From the NCBI GenBank assembly GCA_900142905.1, contig FSRV01000001.1:4402001-4466000 (forward strand): a stretch of 64,000 nucleotides of DNA, in the 5' to 3' direction. This document shows positions 29,237 to 39,384 of this stretch, piece by piece. Under the pieces are notes generated by a model that made no database searches, was not told the origin of the DNA, and was given only the letters and a program-made list of their open reading frames with translations. Position 1 is the first letter of the stretch; each line of letters opens with the position of its first letter. The DNA comes from Burkholderia sp. GAS332 (GTDB taxonomy: Bacteria; Pseudomonadota; Gammaproteobacteria; Burkholderiales; Burkholderiaceae). Position numbers and translations under genes: made by a program.

Positions 29237-29512
29237 TCAATCGGCCGAACTTTTGCCGCTTTTTTCACCAAAGGTCGCGCTGCCGGCCGCATTGGCCACC
29301 CGGATCTTGTCCCACGCGGCCGCGTCCGCCGCATCGAACTGCCCGAGGCCGTGCCGGCCGGTTGCGCGGCCGAGCCGCTGGCCACGGTAAAAGAAGAACC
29401 AGGTGGGCACGCCGTGAAGCATGAAACGCCGACCTGGTTCGCGATGCTCGTAGACGTTGCTGTGAAACCACCTGACGGCGAACGCCGTGGCATCAACGGG
29501 AATGTTGGCCAT
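29237..29512 (-). pseudogene. Truncated thioredoxin-like ORF, N-terminal half with CxxC missing
   Basis: A 91-codon frame between grpE and dnaK reads like the second half of a thioredoxin. A beta strand (VRWFHSNVYEH) is followed by a helix and the cis-Pro strand (FMLHGVPTWFFFYRGQRLGRATG), then a C-terminal helix region. No CxxC active site or first beta-alpha-beta unit precedes it, and only 72 bp separate it from grpE. The start has only a weak ACAGG. It is probably a decayed or truncated thioredoxin gene of the heat-shock cluster. A short functional protein, or chance similarity, are alternatives. Confidence 0.5.
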
Positions 29513-29540
29513 GACGGTACCTGTCAGGCGGAACAGACGG

Positions 29541-29562
29541 CTGACAAACGACTGACAAACGA
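29541..29562. repeat. Two tandem 11-bp repeats downstream of grpE
   Basis: CTGACAAACGA occurs twice in direct succession (29541-29551, 29552-29562), directly before the thioredoxin fragment. It may mark the deletion junction that removed the fragment's 5' half (inference). Confidence 0.6.
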
Positions 29563-29584
29563 CTTGCGACGCAGCCTTTTATGC

Positions 29585-30169
29585 TTACTTCGGCGCCGCG
29601 ACGGTGACGAGAGCCGGACGCAGCACGCGATCGGCGATCACGAAGCCTTTTTGCAGCACAGCAACAACGGTGTTCGGCTCCTGCTCGGCCGGTACCATCG
29701 AAATAGCCTGGTGACGGTGCGGGTCGAACTTCTCGCCAACCGGGTTCAGGGCGACGACGCGGCCCTTCTCCAACGCGCCGGAGAGTTGGCGCAGCGTGAG
29801 TTCGACACCTTCACGAACCTTCTGCAGGTCGTCGGACGAGTGGGCAACCGCTGCTTCGAGGCTGTCGACCACCGGCAGCAAATGTTCAGCAAAGCTTTCG
29901 ATCGCGAACTTGTGGGCCTTGGCGACGTCTTCCTGGGCGCGGCGGCGCACGTTCTCAGTCTCAGCCTTCGCCCGCAGGAAGCTCTCCTGCAGCTCGACAA
30001 TTTTCGCCTCAGCTTCGGCCAAGGCGGCGTCCGCGCCGACTGTCGGCGCTTCAGGCGCCGCGTTTGCAGCCACATCCTGCTGGGATGCTGCGGCCTCCGC
30101 GGCCTGGCGCGCGGTTTCGTCGGCGGGCGTGGGATTCTGGCTCGTCGGGTTTTCTTGCGTGTTTTCCAT
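29585..30169 (-). CDS. grpE: Nucleotide exchange factor GrpE
   Basis: This is the 194-residue ADP/ATP exchange factor for DnaK. The N-terminal 50 residues are a polar, Ala/Pro-rich segment. A long coiled-coil helix follows ([57 protein letters not shown]), then the beta-wing domain ending with [40 protein letters not shown] near-perfect sigma-32 promoter lies about 130 bp upstream. It is first in the minus-strand order grpE-(thioredoxin fragment)-dnaK-dnaJ. Confidence 0.97.
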   Translation of the reverse strand: MENTQENPTSQNPTPADETARQAAEAAASQQDVAANAAPEAPTVGADAALAEAEAKIVELQESFLRAKAETENVRRRAQEDVAKAHKFAIESFAEHLLPVVDSLEAAVAHSSDDLQKVREGVELTLRQLSGALEKGRVVALNPVGEKFDPHRHQAISMVPAEQEPNTVVAVLQKGFVIADRVLRPALVTVAAPK

Positions 30170-30302
30170 GTCGCTGAAAGTCGATAAAAAGTTAAAGCTA
30201 ACGGTGGCGGCAACGCGTCAAAGCTAGCTCAATTTGTGCGTTGCAAAATTGCCACAGACAACTTGGTGCACAGCTTGATGCGTTAACGCGTATCGGAACG
30301 GC

Positions 30303-30330
30303 AGATGGGGCCGGAAAGGCCCATTTCAAG
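30303..30330 (-). promoter_or_regulatory. Sigma-32 (RpoH) promoter of grpE
   Basis: On the minus strand CTTGAAA (30330-30324), 13-nt spacer, CCCCATCT (30310-30303) is a full match to the heat-shock consensus. Position about 130 bp upstream of grpE implies a 5' leader of roughly 125 nt. The rest of the 390-bp region 30170-30558 holds no gene. Confidence 0.9.
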
Positions 30331-30558
30331 CGCCTCTCCCGGAACTTTTCGCACCACGGACGTGCGGCGGAAATGCCCGGTTACAACCATTATTACGTCG
30401 CAATCAGATGGAGATTGAGTGCGCTAACCAAGTGGCCTATGCTCCAATAAAGCATCGGAAAAGACACGTTAACCCTAATCTGACGTGCACCTTACCGATT
30501 TCTTGCAATTACACCCTATTTGCCTGTTTCCGTCCTGAATCTTCCCAAGGGGAGTACC

Positions 30559-30691
30559 GTGAAACTGACCTTTGCAATATCGGTGGTCGCATTGGTACTG
30601 ATCGCGGGTACCACGACCATCTGCATGTCCGGGGCCGTCAACGATCACACCACCGAGTACGGCGGTGTGCACGCGGCGATGGAACAATTGT

Positions 30692-30720
<29 letters not shown>
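30559..30720 (+). CDS. Small secreted or membrane-anchored protein, 53 residues
   Basis: The GTG start at 30559 is preceded by AAGGGGAG 5 nt upstream, a strong ribosome-binding site. The product begins MKLTFAISVVALVLIAG, a signal-peptide-like or membrane segment, and continues with a short polar tail containing two Cys (TICMSG, LQVCR). No family is recognised. Its last 29 bp overlap the 3' end of hslR tail to tail, so its stop codon falls within the other gene. It runs against the grpE side of the heat-shock cluster. Confidence 0.55.
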
Positions 30721-31099
<379 letters not shown>

Positions 31100-31107
31100 G
31101 AGCCTGC

Positions 31108-32178
31108 TTAAGCTCCGGTCGTGTGCGGCACCGGCGCAGCTTGCACGGGCCAGCCCTGCAGATTCTGCGCGACGATCTCGCCTAGCGCGGCGATCCACGG
31201 CTGCGAGGCGTTCACGCAGGGAATCCGATGGAACTCCTTGCCGCCCGCCTGCAGGAACTCGTCGCGTACTTCCATGCCGATTTCTTCAATCGTTTCAAGG
31301 CAATCGGCGGTAAAGCCCGGACAGAACACGTCGGCACGCCGCACGCCCGCCGAGCCCAATTCCTTCAGCGTGGGGGCGGTGTACGGCTGCAGCCATTCGG
31401 CCTTGCCGAACCGCGACTGAAATGTGATGCGGCATTCCACCTGCGTCAATCCCAGCGCCTGCATCAAAAGCGCGCCGGTCTGCTGGCATTGCTCGTGGTA
31501 CGGATCGCCGAGATCCATCGTGCGCCTGGGCACGCCGTGAAAGCTCAGCACCAGCTTGTCGCCCGCCGCGAAGTCCGGCCGGCCGTGCTGATGCCAGTAA
31601 TGATGCACCTGAGCGGCGAGCGCGGCGATATACGCCGGATGATCGGCGTACTGGCGCACCGTGCGGACTTCCGGCTGATTGCGCATGCGCTTGAGAGCTG
31701 AAAAGGCGTCGTCGAAAGCCGTGGCCGTGGTCGACGAAGAGTATTGCGGATACATGGGCATCAGCAGCACGCGCTCGGCCCCCGCCAGCTTGAGCTGGTT
31801 CAGCATGGCCGGGATCCCCGGCGTGCCATAGCGCATGGCGTAGTCGACCAGCACCGTGTAGTCGTTCAATTGCAGCAGATGGCGCAACCCCTCTACCTGT
31901 TTCTCCGTGAAGACACGCAACGGCGAGCCTTCCGGCATCCACACGGCCGCGTACTTCTTCGCTGACGTACGGCTCCTGAACGGCAAAATCAGCACCCGCA
32001 GGATCACCTGCCAGAGCAGCGCCGGAATTTCGACCACGCGAGGATCGGACAGAAACTGCGCGAGATAGCGACGGACCGCACGCGGCGTCGGCGCGTCGGG
32101 CGTGCCAAGATTGATCAGCAACACGGCGACACGGTGTGACGTGGCGTTCTGTGATGGCCGCTCGAGGTCGAAGCGCAT
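31108..32178 (-). CDS. hemH: Ferrochelatase
   Basis: The 356-residue enzyme inserts Fe2+ into protoporphyrin IX, the last step of heme synthesis. Signatures are [21 protein letters not shown] at the N-terminus, [36 protein letters not shown] (catalytic His) and [19 protein letters not shown]. It is followed by hslR within 8 bp. Heme from this step would supply the catalase and flavohemoglobin encoded elsewhere in the window. Confidence 0.97.
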   Translation of the reverse strand: MRFDLERPSQNATSHRVAVLLINLGTPDAPTPRAVRRYLAQFLSDPRVVEIPALLWQVILRVLILPFRSRTSAKKYAAVWMPEGSPLRVFTEKQVEGLRHLLQLNDYTVLVDYAMRYGTPGIPAMLNQLKLAGAERVLLMPMYPQYSSSTTATAFDDAFSALKRMRNQPEVRTVRQYADHPAYIAALAAQVHHYWHQHGRPDFAAGDKLVLSFHGVPRRTMDLGDPYHEQCQQTGALLMQALGLTQVECRITFQSRFGKAEWLQPYTAPTLKELGSAGVRRADVFCPGFTADCLETIEEIGMEVRDEFLQAGGKEFHRIPCVNASQPWIAALGEIVAQNLQGWPVQAAPVPHTTGA

Positions 32179-32352
32179 AGGCAGCAGAGGTCACCGCTTT
32201 AGGCGGGGAGTCGGTTCAGGTGGGATTCATTATAGCGGCGCGGTCCATGACAAGGTCCGCCAGGGCCCCCTGGCCATTCGGCCAATTGGCAAGGCGCGCG
32301 CCGTCCCGCATCATTTGCAGCATGCGGTGCCGTAGCCTGCAGACGCCGGGAA

Positions 32353-33372
32353 TTACTGCTGGCTGAGCGTGATGGAAAGCAGCCGCGCGGTGATATCGAC
32401 AATCGGAATCACGCGGTTGTAGGCCATGCGGGTCGGCCCGATCACGCCGAGCGTGCCGACGATCTTGCCATTCACCTCATAAGGCGCGGTCACCACGCTC
32501 ATTTCTTCGATAGGCACGAGATTCGACTCGCCGCCGATGAAAATCTGCACGCCCGCGGCGTGACTCGACACGTCGAGCAACTGAAGGAGACTGGTCTTTT
32601 GGTCGAACACATCGAACAGCTTGCGCAAGCGCGCCATATCCGACGACAGGTCGGCGACTTCGAGCAGGTTGCGCTCGCCGGAAATCAACACGTGTTCGCC
32701 GGTGTCGGTTTCATCCGTGCTGGCCGTGACCGCGGCGTGCATCAGCGTGGTCATGTCGCCGCGCAGCTCGTCGATTTCTTCGCGCAGGCGGCGGCGCACG
32801 TCGTCGAACGAGAGGCCCGCGAAGTGCGCGTTGATGTAATTGGAGGCTTCCACCAGCTGCGACGGCGAAAAGTCACGCTGGGTCGCCATGATGCGGTTCT
32901 GCACGTCGCCTTCGGGCGTCACGATGATCAGCAGGATGCGTTTGTCCGACAGGCGCATGAACTCGATCTGCTTGAACACGTGGCTGCGCCGTGGCGTGAG
33001 CACCACGCCGGCGAACTGCGACAGATTGGACAGCACGCTGGCCGCCGCGGCGACGATTTTCTGCGGTTCGCCCGCCTGCAGCGTAGTCTTGACTGCGCGC
33101 ATCACCGCTTCTTCGTCTGCCGCGGATTCCACCGTCAGCATGGTATCGACGAACAGCCGGTAGCCACGCGGCGTCGGGATGCGACCCGCGGAAGTATGCG
33201 GACTGATCACGAGCCCCAGGTCCTCGAGATCGGACATCACGTTGCGGATCGTCGCCGGACTCAGCTCGAGGCCGGAATAGCGTGACAACGTGCGCGAGCC
33301 GACCGGCTGACCTTCGGCGATATAGCGCTCGATCAGCGTTTTGAGGAGGGTTTGTGCGCGGGGATCTAGCAT
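32353..33372 (-). CDS. hrcA: Heat-inducible transcription repressor HrcA
   Basis: This is a 339-residue repressor of CIRCE-controlled chaperone genes. It has an N-terminal winged helix ([52 protein letters not shown]) and the core dimerisation/GAF-like domain with [18 protein letters not shown] strands and FIGGESNL. I found no CIRCE element (TTAGCACTC-N9-GAGTGCTAA) in this window, so its targets, probably groESL, lie elsewhere. It is divergent from nadK, with 216 bp between. Confidence 0.96.
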   Translation of the reverse strand: MLDPRAQTLLKTLIERYIAEGQPVGSRTLSRYSGLELSPATIRNVMSDLEDLGLVISPHTSAGRIPTPRGYRLFVDTMLTVESAADEEAVMRAVKTTLQAGEPQKIVAAAASVLSNLSQFAGVVLTPRRSHVFKQIEFMRLSDKRILLIIVTPEGDVQNRIMATQRDFSPSQLVEASNYINAHFAGLSFDDVRRRLREEIDELRGDMTTLMHAAVTASTDETDTGEHVLISGERNLLEVADLSSDMARLRKLFDVFDQKTSLLQLLDVSSHAAGVQIFIGGESNLVPIEEMSVVTAPYEVNGKIVGTLGVIGPTRMAYNRVIPIVDITARLLSITLSQQ

Positions 33373-33588
33373 GACGGAAAATTTTAGCTCAATGACGCGA
33401 CTACAGCGAGCGCTAACGGCGCCAACCCCTGACTATCTCGCGCCGCCGGTCTACAACCGGCGCGCATGTCATCAAGGCTTCACCATTCTAACGATAATCG
33501 CCCCATGTGCTGGCAGCCCGCTTGCGCAGGCCCGCTACCGGGTCTGTCTGCGGTTCTTTTCAGCCCCTACCTATGGTGTAATGCCGGC

Positions 33589-34491
33589 ATGCAAGTGACC
33601 AGCCAGTTCAAGACCGTCGCGCTCGTCGGGCGCAACAATACGCCGGGCATCGGCGAGCCGCTGACCGCGCTCGCCTCGTGCATTGCCAGACGCGGCTTCG
33701 AGGTCGTGTTCGAAGCCGACACGGCTGCCGAAATCGGCGTCACCGACTATCCGGCGCTGCGTCCCGCCGAGATCGGCGCGCGTGCCGACGTTGCCGTGGT
33801 GCTGGGCGGCGACGGCACAATGCTAGGCATTGGCCGCCAGCTTGCGCCCTATCGCACGCCGTTGATCGGCATCAACCACGGGCGGCTCGGCTTCATTACC
33901 GACATTCCGATCTCCGACATGCGCGAGATCGTGCCGCAAATGCTTGCCGGCAAATTCGAGCGGGAAGAACGCATGCTGCTCGAAGCGCGCATCATGCGCG
34001 GTGGCACCCCGATCTATCACGCGCTGGCCTTCAACGACGTGGTGGTCAACCGTAGCGGTTTCTCGGGGATGGCGGAACTGCATGTTTCGGTGGACGGGCG
34101 CTTCATGTACAACCAGCGCTCGGACGGACTGATCGTCGCCACGCCCACGGGTTCGACCGCCTACGCGCTGTCTTCGCAGGGGCCGATTCTGCATCCGCAA
34201 TTACAAGGCATCGTGCTGGTGCCGATCGCGCCGCATGCGCTGTCGAACCGGCCCATCGTGCTGCCGGACGACTCCAAGGTGAGCATCCAGATCGTCTCGG
34301 GCCGCGAAGTGAACGTCAATTTCGACATGCAGTCGTTCACCTCGCTGGAATTGGGCGACACGATCGAAGTGCGCCGCTCGCGTCATACGGTGCCGATGCT
34401 GCACCCGGTCGGCTACAGCCACTTCGCTACGCTGCGCAAGAAGCTGCACTGGAACGAGTACCCGTCGCACGAAGAAGATACCAAGCCCTGA
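33589..34491 (+). CDS. nadK: NAD kinase
   Basis: The 300-residue enzyme phosphorylates NAD to NADP. The diphosphate-binding GGDGT motif ([15 protein letters not shown]), [10 protein letters not shown], and the NE/D-like region [10 protein letters not shown] followed by [19 protein letters not shown] are all present. Start ATG 33589 ([15 protein letters not shown]) matches the family; a 41-residue N-terminal extension in frame is rejected. It lies upstream of recN, as in many betaproteobacteria. Confidence 0.97.
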   Translation: MQVTSQFKTVALVGRNNTPGIGEPLTALASCIARRGFEVVFEADTAAEIGVTDYPALRPAEIGARADVAVVLGGDGTMLGIGRQLAPYRTPLIGINHGRLGFITDIPISDMREIVPQMLAGKFEREERMLLEARIMRGGTPIYHALAFNDVVVNRSGFSGMAELHVSVDGRFMYNQRSDGLIVATPTGSTAYALSSQGPILHPQLQGIVLVPIAPHALSNRPIVLPDDSKVSIQIVSGREVNVNFDMQSFTSLELGDTIEVRRSRHTVPMLHPVGYSHFATLRKKLHWNEYPSHEEDTKP

Positions 34492-34545
34492 GCGGCCGGA
34501 ACGCCGGACCGGAACACCGGAAACGCCAGCCGCCGGAAGGCGGCC

Positions 34546-34602
34546 CCCCCGGAATGCCGGCCCCCGGAATGCCGGCCCCCGGAACGCCGGCCGCCGGAAC
34601 GC
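34546..34602. repeat. 15-bp tandem repeat between nadK and recN
   Basis: The unit CCCCCGGAATGCCGG occurs at 34546-34560 and 34561-34575, then as CCCCCGGAACGCCGG at 34576-34590 and a partial CCGCCGGAACGC at 34591-34602. Degenerate CCGGAA/CCGGCC units extend back to about 34500. In the recN frame the repeat is open and would encode PAPGM-PAPGM-PAPGT-PAAGT. Confidence 0.9.
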
Positions 34603-34652
34603 GAACGCCGCCGCTGCCGAACCCTGACTATCAAGCTCATCAGACGACCTCC

Positions 34653-36323
34653 ATGCTTCGCCACCTCTCGATACGCGACTTCGTCATCGTCGCCGCGCTC
34701 GATCTCGAATTCGACAGCGGCTTTACCGTTTTCTCAGGCGAAACAGGCGCCGGCAAGTCGATCCTGATCGACGCCCTGGCCCTCGCGCTCGGCGCCCGCG
34801 CCGATGCGAACGTGGTGCGCACCGGCGAAAGCCGTGCCGACATCACCGCGGAGTTCGAGGCGCATGCGCAAGTCGAGCAATGGCTCGACGACCAGGCGCT
34901 CGGCACGACAGCCGGCGACGGCCATCACGGCAGCACCGTCATGCTGCGTCGCGTGGTGGATGCGAACGGCCGCTCGCGGGCGTTCATCAACGGCACGGCG
35001 GCGACGCTCACGCAGTTGCGCGAAGTCGGCGAGATGCTGGTGGACATTCACGGGCAGCACGCGCACCAGTTGCTGATGCGTCCGGACGCGCAACGCGAAC
35101 TGTTCGACACCCATGCCGGCCTCACGGAAACCGCGGCAACCGTCTCCCGTGCATGGCGGTCGTGGCGCGACAAGGTGCAGGCCGTCGAGCATGCGCAATC
35201 GCGCGACCGCGAATTGCAACTGGAGCGCGAGCGCCTCGCCTGGCAGCTCACGGAACTGGACAAACTTTCGCCGCAACCGGGCGAATGGGAGGAGGTCAAC
35301 ACCGAGCACCGGCGCCTGTCGCATTCGGCCAATCTGATCGACGGCGTTCAAGGGGTGCTCGGCGCGCTGTCCGAATCGGACGAGGCGATGATCACGCATC
35401 TCGCCTCGATCGTGTCGAAGATGCGCGACCTCGCTGAGATCGACCCGGCACTGAACGACGTGCTGGCAGCGCTGGAGCCGGCCGAGATCCAGTTGCAGGA
35501 AGCGGCCTATTCGCTCAGCCACTACGCGCAGAAGCTCGACCTCGATCCCGACCGGCTCGCCCAGGTCGAAAAGCGTCTCGACGCGCTGCACTCGGCCGCG
35601 CGCAAATTCCGCCTGCAACCGGAAACGCTGCCGGAAGAACACGAAGCGCGCCGCGCGCAACTTGCCGCGCTCGACGCCGCAGCCGATCTCGACAGCCTGC
35701 ACGCAGCCGTTGCCCAAGCCAAAGAAGCCTTCCTCACCGAAGCTAAAAAACTGTCGAAGGCGCGCGCCAAGGCCGGCAAGGCGTTGGGCGCCGCCGTGAC
35801 CACCGGCATGCAGGAACTGTCGATGAAAGGCGGCAGCTTTGAAGTGGCGCTGGTCCCGCTGCCGGAAGGCGGCGCGCACGGGCTCGAACAGGTCGAATTC
35901 CGCGTCGCCGGCCATGCCGGTGTGCCGCTGCGGCCGCTCGCGAAGGTCGCCTCAGGTGGCGAACTGGCGCGGATCAGTCTCGCCTTGGCCGTCATCGCGA
36001 GCGCCGCGAGCCCGATACCCACCCTGATCTTCGACGAAGTGGACACGGGGATCGGCGGCGGCGTCGCCGAAGTGGTTGGACGGCTGCTGCATCAACTGGG
36101 ACAGGCGCGCCAGGTGCTGTGCGTCACACACTTGCCGCAGGTCGCCGCCCGCGGCGACCATCATTTCCAGGTGGCGAAGGCGGGCAACGGCAAGGGCGGC
36201 ACGGTCAGCAGCGTGACCTCGCTGGACCGCGCGAGCCGCGTCGAAGAAGTTGCGCGGATGCTCGGGGGACTGGAGATCACCGCGACTACGCGCAAGCATG
36301 CGAAGGAAATGCTGGCGGCTTAG
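34653..36323 (+). CDS. recN: DNA repair protein RecN
   Basis: This is a 556-residue SMC-like ATPase acting at double-strand breaks. The N-terminal half has MLRHLSIRDFVIVAALDLEF and Walker A FSGETGAGKSILIDALALALG. Long coiled-coil arms fill the middle (about residues 170-370). The C-terminal half has the ABC signature ASGGELARISLALAV and Walker B TLIFDEVDTGIGGGVAE, with LCVTHLPQVAARGDHHFQV. ATG 34653 follows GACGACCTCC with no strong site. The frame is open upstream through the tandem repeat, so a longer product cannot be excluded by frame alone. Confidence 0.96.
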   Translation: MLRHLSIRDFVIVAALDLEFDSGFTVFSGETGAGKSILIDALALALGARADANVVRTGESRADITAEFEAHAQVEQWLDDQALGTTAGDGHHGSTVMLRRVVDANGRSRAFINGTAATLTQLREVGEMLVDIHGQHAHQLLMRPDAQRELFDTHAGLTETAATVSRAWRSWRDKVQAVEHAQSRDRELQLERERLAWQLTELDKLSPQPGEWEEVNTEHRRLSHSANLIDGVQGVLGALSESDEAMITHLASIVSKMRDLAEIDPALNDVLAALEPAEIQLQEAAYSLSHYAQKLDLDPDRLAQVEKRLDALHSAARKFRLQPETLPEEHEARRAQLAALDAAADLDSLHAAVAQAKEAFLTEAKKLSKARAKAGKALGAAVTTGMQELSMKGGSFEVALVPLPEGGAHGLEQVEFRVAGHAGVPLRPLAKVASGGELARISLALAVIASAASPIPTLIFDEVDTGIGGGVAEVVGRLLHQLGQARQVLCVTHLPQVAARGDHHFQVAKAGNGKGGTVSSVTSLDRASRVEEVARMLGGLEITATTRKHAKEMLAA

Positions 36324-36359
36324 GAACTCGGGCTGGCAATCATCGCGGCCATCGGCGAA

Positions 36360-36384
36360 CGCGAGGTGCGCGACGCACCTCGCG
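36360..36384. terminator. Bidirectional terminator between recN and glnE
   Basis: CGCGAGGTGCG (36360-36370) and CGCACCTCGCG (36374-36384) form an 11-bp perfect stem with a CGA loop, followed by CTTTTC on the plus strand. It sits between convergent genes, ending 4 bp from the glnE stop. Confidence 0.8.
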
Positions 36385-36388
36385 CTTT

Positions 36389-39187
36389 TCAACCTTCGCC
36401 AAACACCCGCTCCCAAAGCCGCAGCACGGCTTCGCGCTGAGCCACCACCAGCGCCGGATCGACCCGCGCCTTCTCCATCCCGTCCAGCCGCAGCTTGTGC
36501 TGCAACTTCCGGTAGATCCGATAAGCCGCGCCGACTGTCTCCGCTTCCGCCTCGCTCATCAAGCCAAAGCGCGACACTTCACGCAGCAGCGCAATGTTGC
36601 CGGTATTGCGGATCAGTTCAGGATCGCTCGCCGCGTGCAACAACACCCAGTACTGGACAGTGAATTCGATATCGACCATGCCGCCGCGATCGTGCTTCAG
36701 GTCGAACAGCGCCGTATGGTTTGGATGCCCGGCCTCGACGCGCTCGCGCATCTCGACGATTTCCTTCGCGAGCGGCGCGGCTTCGCGCGGCGTGGTCAGC
36801 ACCTGTTCGCGGATCTGCTCGAATTTCGCGCCGATTTCGGCGTCGCCCGCGCAGTAGCGCGCGCGGCTCAAGGCCTGATGCTCCCACACCCACGCTGTAT
36901 TCGCGGCGTCGCCTTCGCGCAGTTGATAACGGCGGAACGCGTCCAGATCGGTGACGAGCAGGCCCGACTCGCCGTTCGGCCGCAGCCGCAAGTCGACATC
37001 GAACAAGGTGCCCGCGCCGGTCGCCGTCGTCAGCCAGGTGATAAGGCGGCGGGTGTAGGTCGCATAGACGTCGGCGGCGGCATCGTCCGGATCGTCGTAG
37101 AGGAAGATCACGTCGAGGTCGGACGCATAACCGAGCTCCTTGCCGCCCAGCTTGCCATATGCGATCACCGCAAACTTCGGCACCTCGCGGTGGCGTTTGG
37201 CCAGCTGCTTCCAGACCGCTTCGAGCGTCACGTCGAGCACGGCGTCGGCGAGCTCGGACAGGCGGTCGCTCACATGTTCGACACTCAGCCGGCCGGCCAG
37301 ATCGATCAGCAGGATGCGAAACACCTCGGCCTGATGCGCGTGGCGCAGCAGGTCCATCTGTTGCTCGATGCCATCCGCCGCGGCCAGACGCAAGCGCAGC
37401 GTGCGCTTGAATTCAGGCCAGTCGAACGGACTGTCCATCGCCTCGTCATCGAGGAGTTCGTCGAGCAATTGCGGGTGGCGAATCAGATAGCCGGCGGCCC
37501 AGCGCGAACCACCCAGCACCGAGAGCACCCGATGCAGCGCCTGCGGATATTCCGTCAGCAGCGCGAGGTACGCGCCGCGCCGGCTCACGGCTTCCAGCAG
37601 GTCGAAGAAACGCGCCACCGTATCGCCGCGCCGTTCGGGTGGCTCCAACGTCCGCGCGGCTTCCAGCGCACGCTGGGCGACGATATCGAACCGTTGGCGG
37701 CTCCGCTCGGCGAGCCCCGCGTAACGCGACGACTGCCACACCGCGCGCAAGCGTGCGAGCAGCTCGCCAGGCTCGGGCACGCCCAGTTCGATCAGGCGCG
37801 CGCGAAGTGCGTCGTCAGCACTGTCGTCGGCGAGGGCGCTGCTCCAGACCCATGCCGCCGCGCCGTCTTCCGGTGCGCCGCAGCCGTCGCGGCCGCTCAC
37901 CTTGTCGGCAAAAATCTGGTCGAACTGCTGCTCGACGAACTCGCGGTGCACGTCGAGCTTGAACATCAGCGCGGCATAGTCGTCGCAGCCCATGGCGCGC
38001 GCGAGCGCCACGCGCTCCTCCGGATCCACCGGCATCGCATGGGTTTGCGCGTCGTTGCGGTATTGCAGACGGTGTTCGAGCTCGCGCAGGAAGCGGTACG
38101 CCTGCGAAAGCTTCACGCAGACCGAGGTATCGATCAGCCCATGCGTCGCCGCGTGCCGCAAAACGGCGAGCGTCGGCCGCACCCGGAAGCCGGCATCCTG
38201 GCCGCCCCGGATCAGCTGAAAAACCTGCGCGCTGAATTCGATTTCGCGGATGCCGCCGCGGCCCAGCTTGATGTCGTCGGCCTTGTCGGGCCGCATCGAG
38301 GCGCGCCGCTGCGCTTCCTGGCGAATCTGCAAATGCAGCGCGCGAATCGCGCTGATCACGCCGAAGTCGAGATAACGCCGATAGACGAACGGCGTGACGA
38401 TCGCGTCGAGCTGCTTCTGCAGCCGCTCTGCCGCCTCGCTCGTGCCTTCGGACACGAGCCGGCCCTTGATCCATGCATAGCGCTCCCACTCGCGGCCCTG
38501 CACGTAGAAATACTCTTCGAGCATGCCGAGGCTGCACACGAGCGGCCCCGAGTCGCCGTTCGGCCGCAAGCGCATATCGACCCGGAACACGTAACCGTCG
38601 GCGGTCACCTCGGCCAATGCGCCGATCAGGCGCTTACCCAGACGCGTAAAAAAGTCTTGCGTCGCGATCGGCGAACGCTGACCGCCCGCGGTCTCGCCGT
38701 CCTCTTCATAGACGAAGATCAGGTCGATATCCGACGACACATTCAGCTCGCGGCCACCCAGCTTGCCCATCCCGACCACGCCGAGCGCGAGCCGCTCGCC
38801 CTGCGGTCCGCGCGGTTCGCCGTAGAGAATTTCGAGCTCGGCGGACACGACCGCGAGTGCACGCTGGATCGTCGTCTCCGCGAGATCGGTCATCGCGCCG
38901 GTGACTTCGGCGACATCCGCCTCGCCCGCCAGATCACGCTCCATCACGGCGCAAAATACCTCGGTGCGCAATTGGCGCAAGGCCCGTTTGAGTGCATCCT
39001 CGCTCAATGGGCCACCGCCCGCGCCGGCTGCCTCGGCACACAGCACGTCAAAGCGCGCGTCGATCCGTTCGCGTGTGAGGGGGGCGGACGCGAGCGCCGC
39101 CACCTGCGCCACGATTTGCGGACGAGCCGCCGCGGCGCGCGCCGCGTAATGTGAATAGCTGGAACTCAGGAGTGTGGCGTCAGTCAT
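36389..39187 (-). CDS. glnE: Bifunctional glutamine synthetase adenylyltransferase/deadenylase
   Basis: The 932-residue enzyme switches glutamine synthetase activity in response to PII. Two nucleotidyltransferase domains are visible. The deadenylylase domain has LALGVVGMGKLGGRELNVSSDIDLIFVYEE (near residues 130-165). The adenylylase domain has KFAVIAYGKLGGKELGYASDLDVIFLYDDPD (near 660-690). Each carries the GGxxLxxxSDxD metal motif. The inter-domain HD-like repeats and GRGGIREIEF are also present. ATG 39187 was used; a TTG directly before it is possible. It is divergent from the YhdP-like gene. Confidence 0.97.
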   Translation of the reverse strand: MTDATLLSSSYSHYAARAAAARPQIVAQVAALASAPLTRERIDARFDVLCAEAAGAGGGPLSEDALKRALRQLRTEVFCAVMERDLAGEADVAEVTGAMTDLAETTIQRALAVVSAELEILYGEPRGPQGERLALGVVGMGKLGGRELNVSSDIDLIFVYEEDGETAGGQRSPIATQDFFTRLGKRLIGALAEVTADGYVFRVDMRLRPNGDSGPLVCSLGMLEEYFYVQGREWERYAWIKGRLVSEGTSEAAERLQKQLDAIVTPFVYRRYLDFGVISAIRALHLQIRQEAQRRASMRPDKADDIKLGRGGIREIEFSAQVFQLIRGGQDAGFRVRPTLAVLRHAATHGLIDTSVCVKLSQAYRFLRELEHRLQYRNDAQTHAMPVDPEERVALARAMGCDDYAALMFKLDVHREFVEQQFDQIFADKVSGRDGCGAPEDGAAAWVWSSALADDSADDALRARLIELGVPEPGELLARLRAVWQSSRYAGLAERSRQRFDIVAQRALEAARTLEPPERRGDTVARFFDLLEAVSRRGAYLALLTEYPQALHRVLSVLGGSRWAAGYLIRHPQLLDELLDDEAMDSPFDWPEFKRTLRLRLAAADGIEQQMDLLRHAHQAEVFRILLIDLAGRLSVEHVSDRLSELADAVLDVTLEAVWKQLAKRHREVPKFAVIAYGKLGGKELGYASDLDVIFLYDDPDDAAADVYATYTRRLITWLTTATGAGTLFDVDLRLRPNGESGLLVTDLDAFRRYQLREGDAANTAWVWEHQALSRARYCAGDAEIGAKFEQIREQVLTTPREAAPLAKEIVEMRERVEAGHPNHTALFDLKHDRGGMVDIEFTVQYWVLLHAASDPELIRNTGNIALLREVSRFGLMSEAEAETVGAAYRIYRKLQHKLRLDGMEKARVDPALVVAQREAVLRLWERVFGEG

Positions 39188-39384
39188 CAAGGGTCTGGCT
39201 CGCTCGTTGCTTGATCAGCGTGGTTCAGTTCGCTGCAGCACACGGGTCCAAGCGCGGTCCGGCGGCCTCGCGCAGGTCGCGAGACGGCATGGAGAAAGGG
39301 TTTGCCGGAAGTTCGCCGACGCTTTCCCGTGTGTTACATTTCGTCGTTAATTCGCAAAACTACCATACGCCCACCCGCCGCAGC

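Noticed and set aside
34554..34652. Counting the repeat-encoded PAPGM peptides as part of RecN
   Set aside because: The family N-terminus MLRHLSIRDF begins at 34653 and the upstream stretch has no ribosome-binding site, so the extension is treated as non-coding, though flagged as a finding.
36119..39154. A 1011-codon plus-strand frame opposite glnE
   Set aside because: Same explanation: it lies wholly over recN/glnE coding sequence and has shadow-frame composition.
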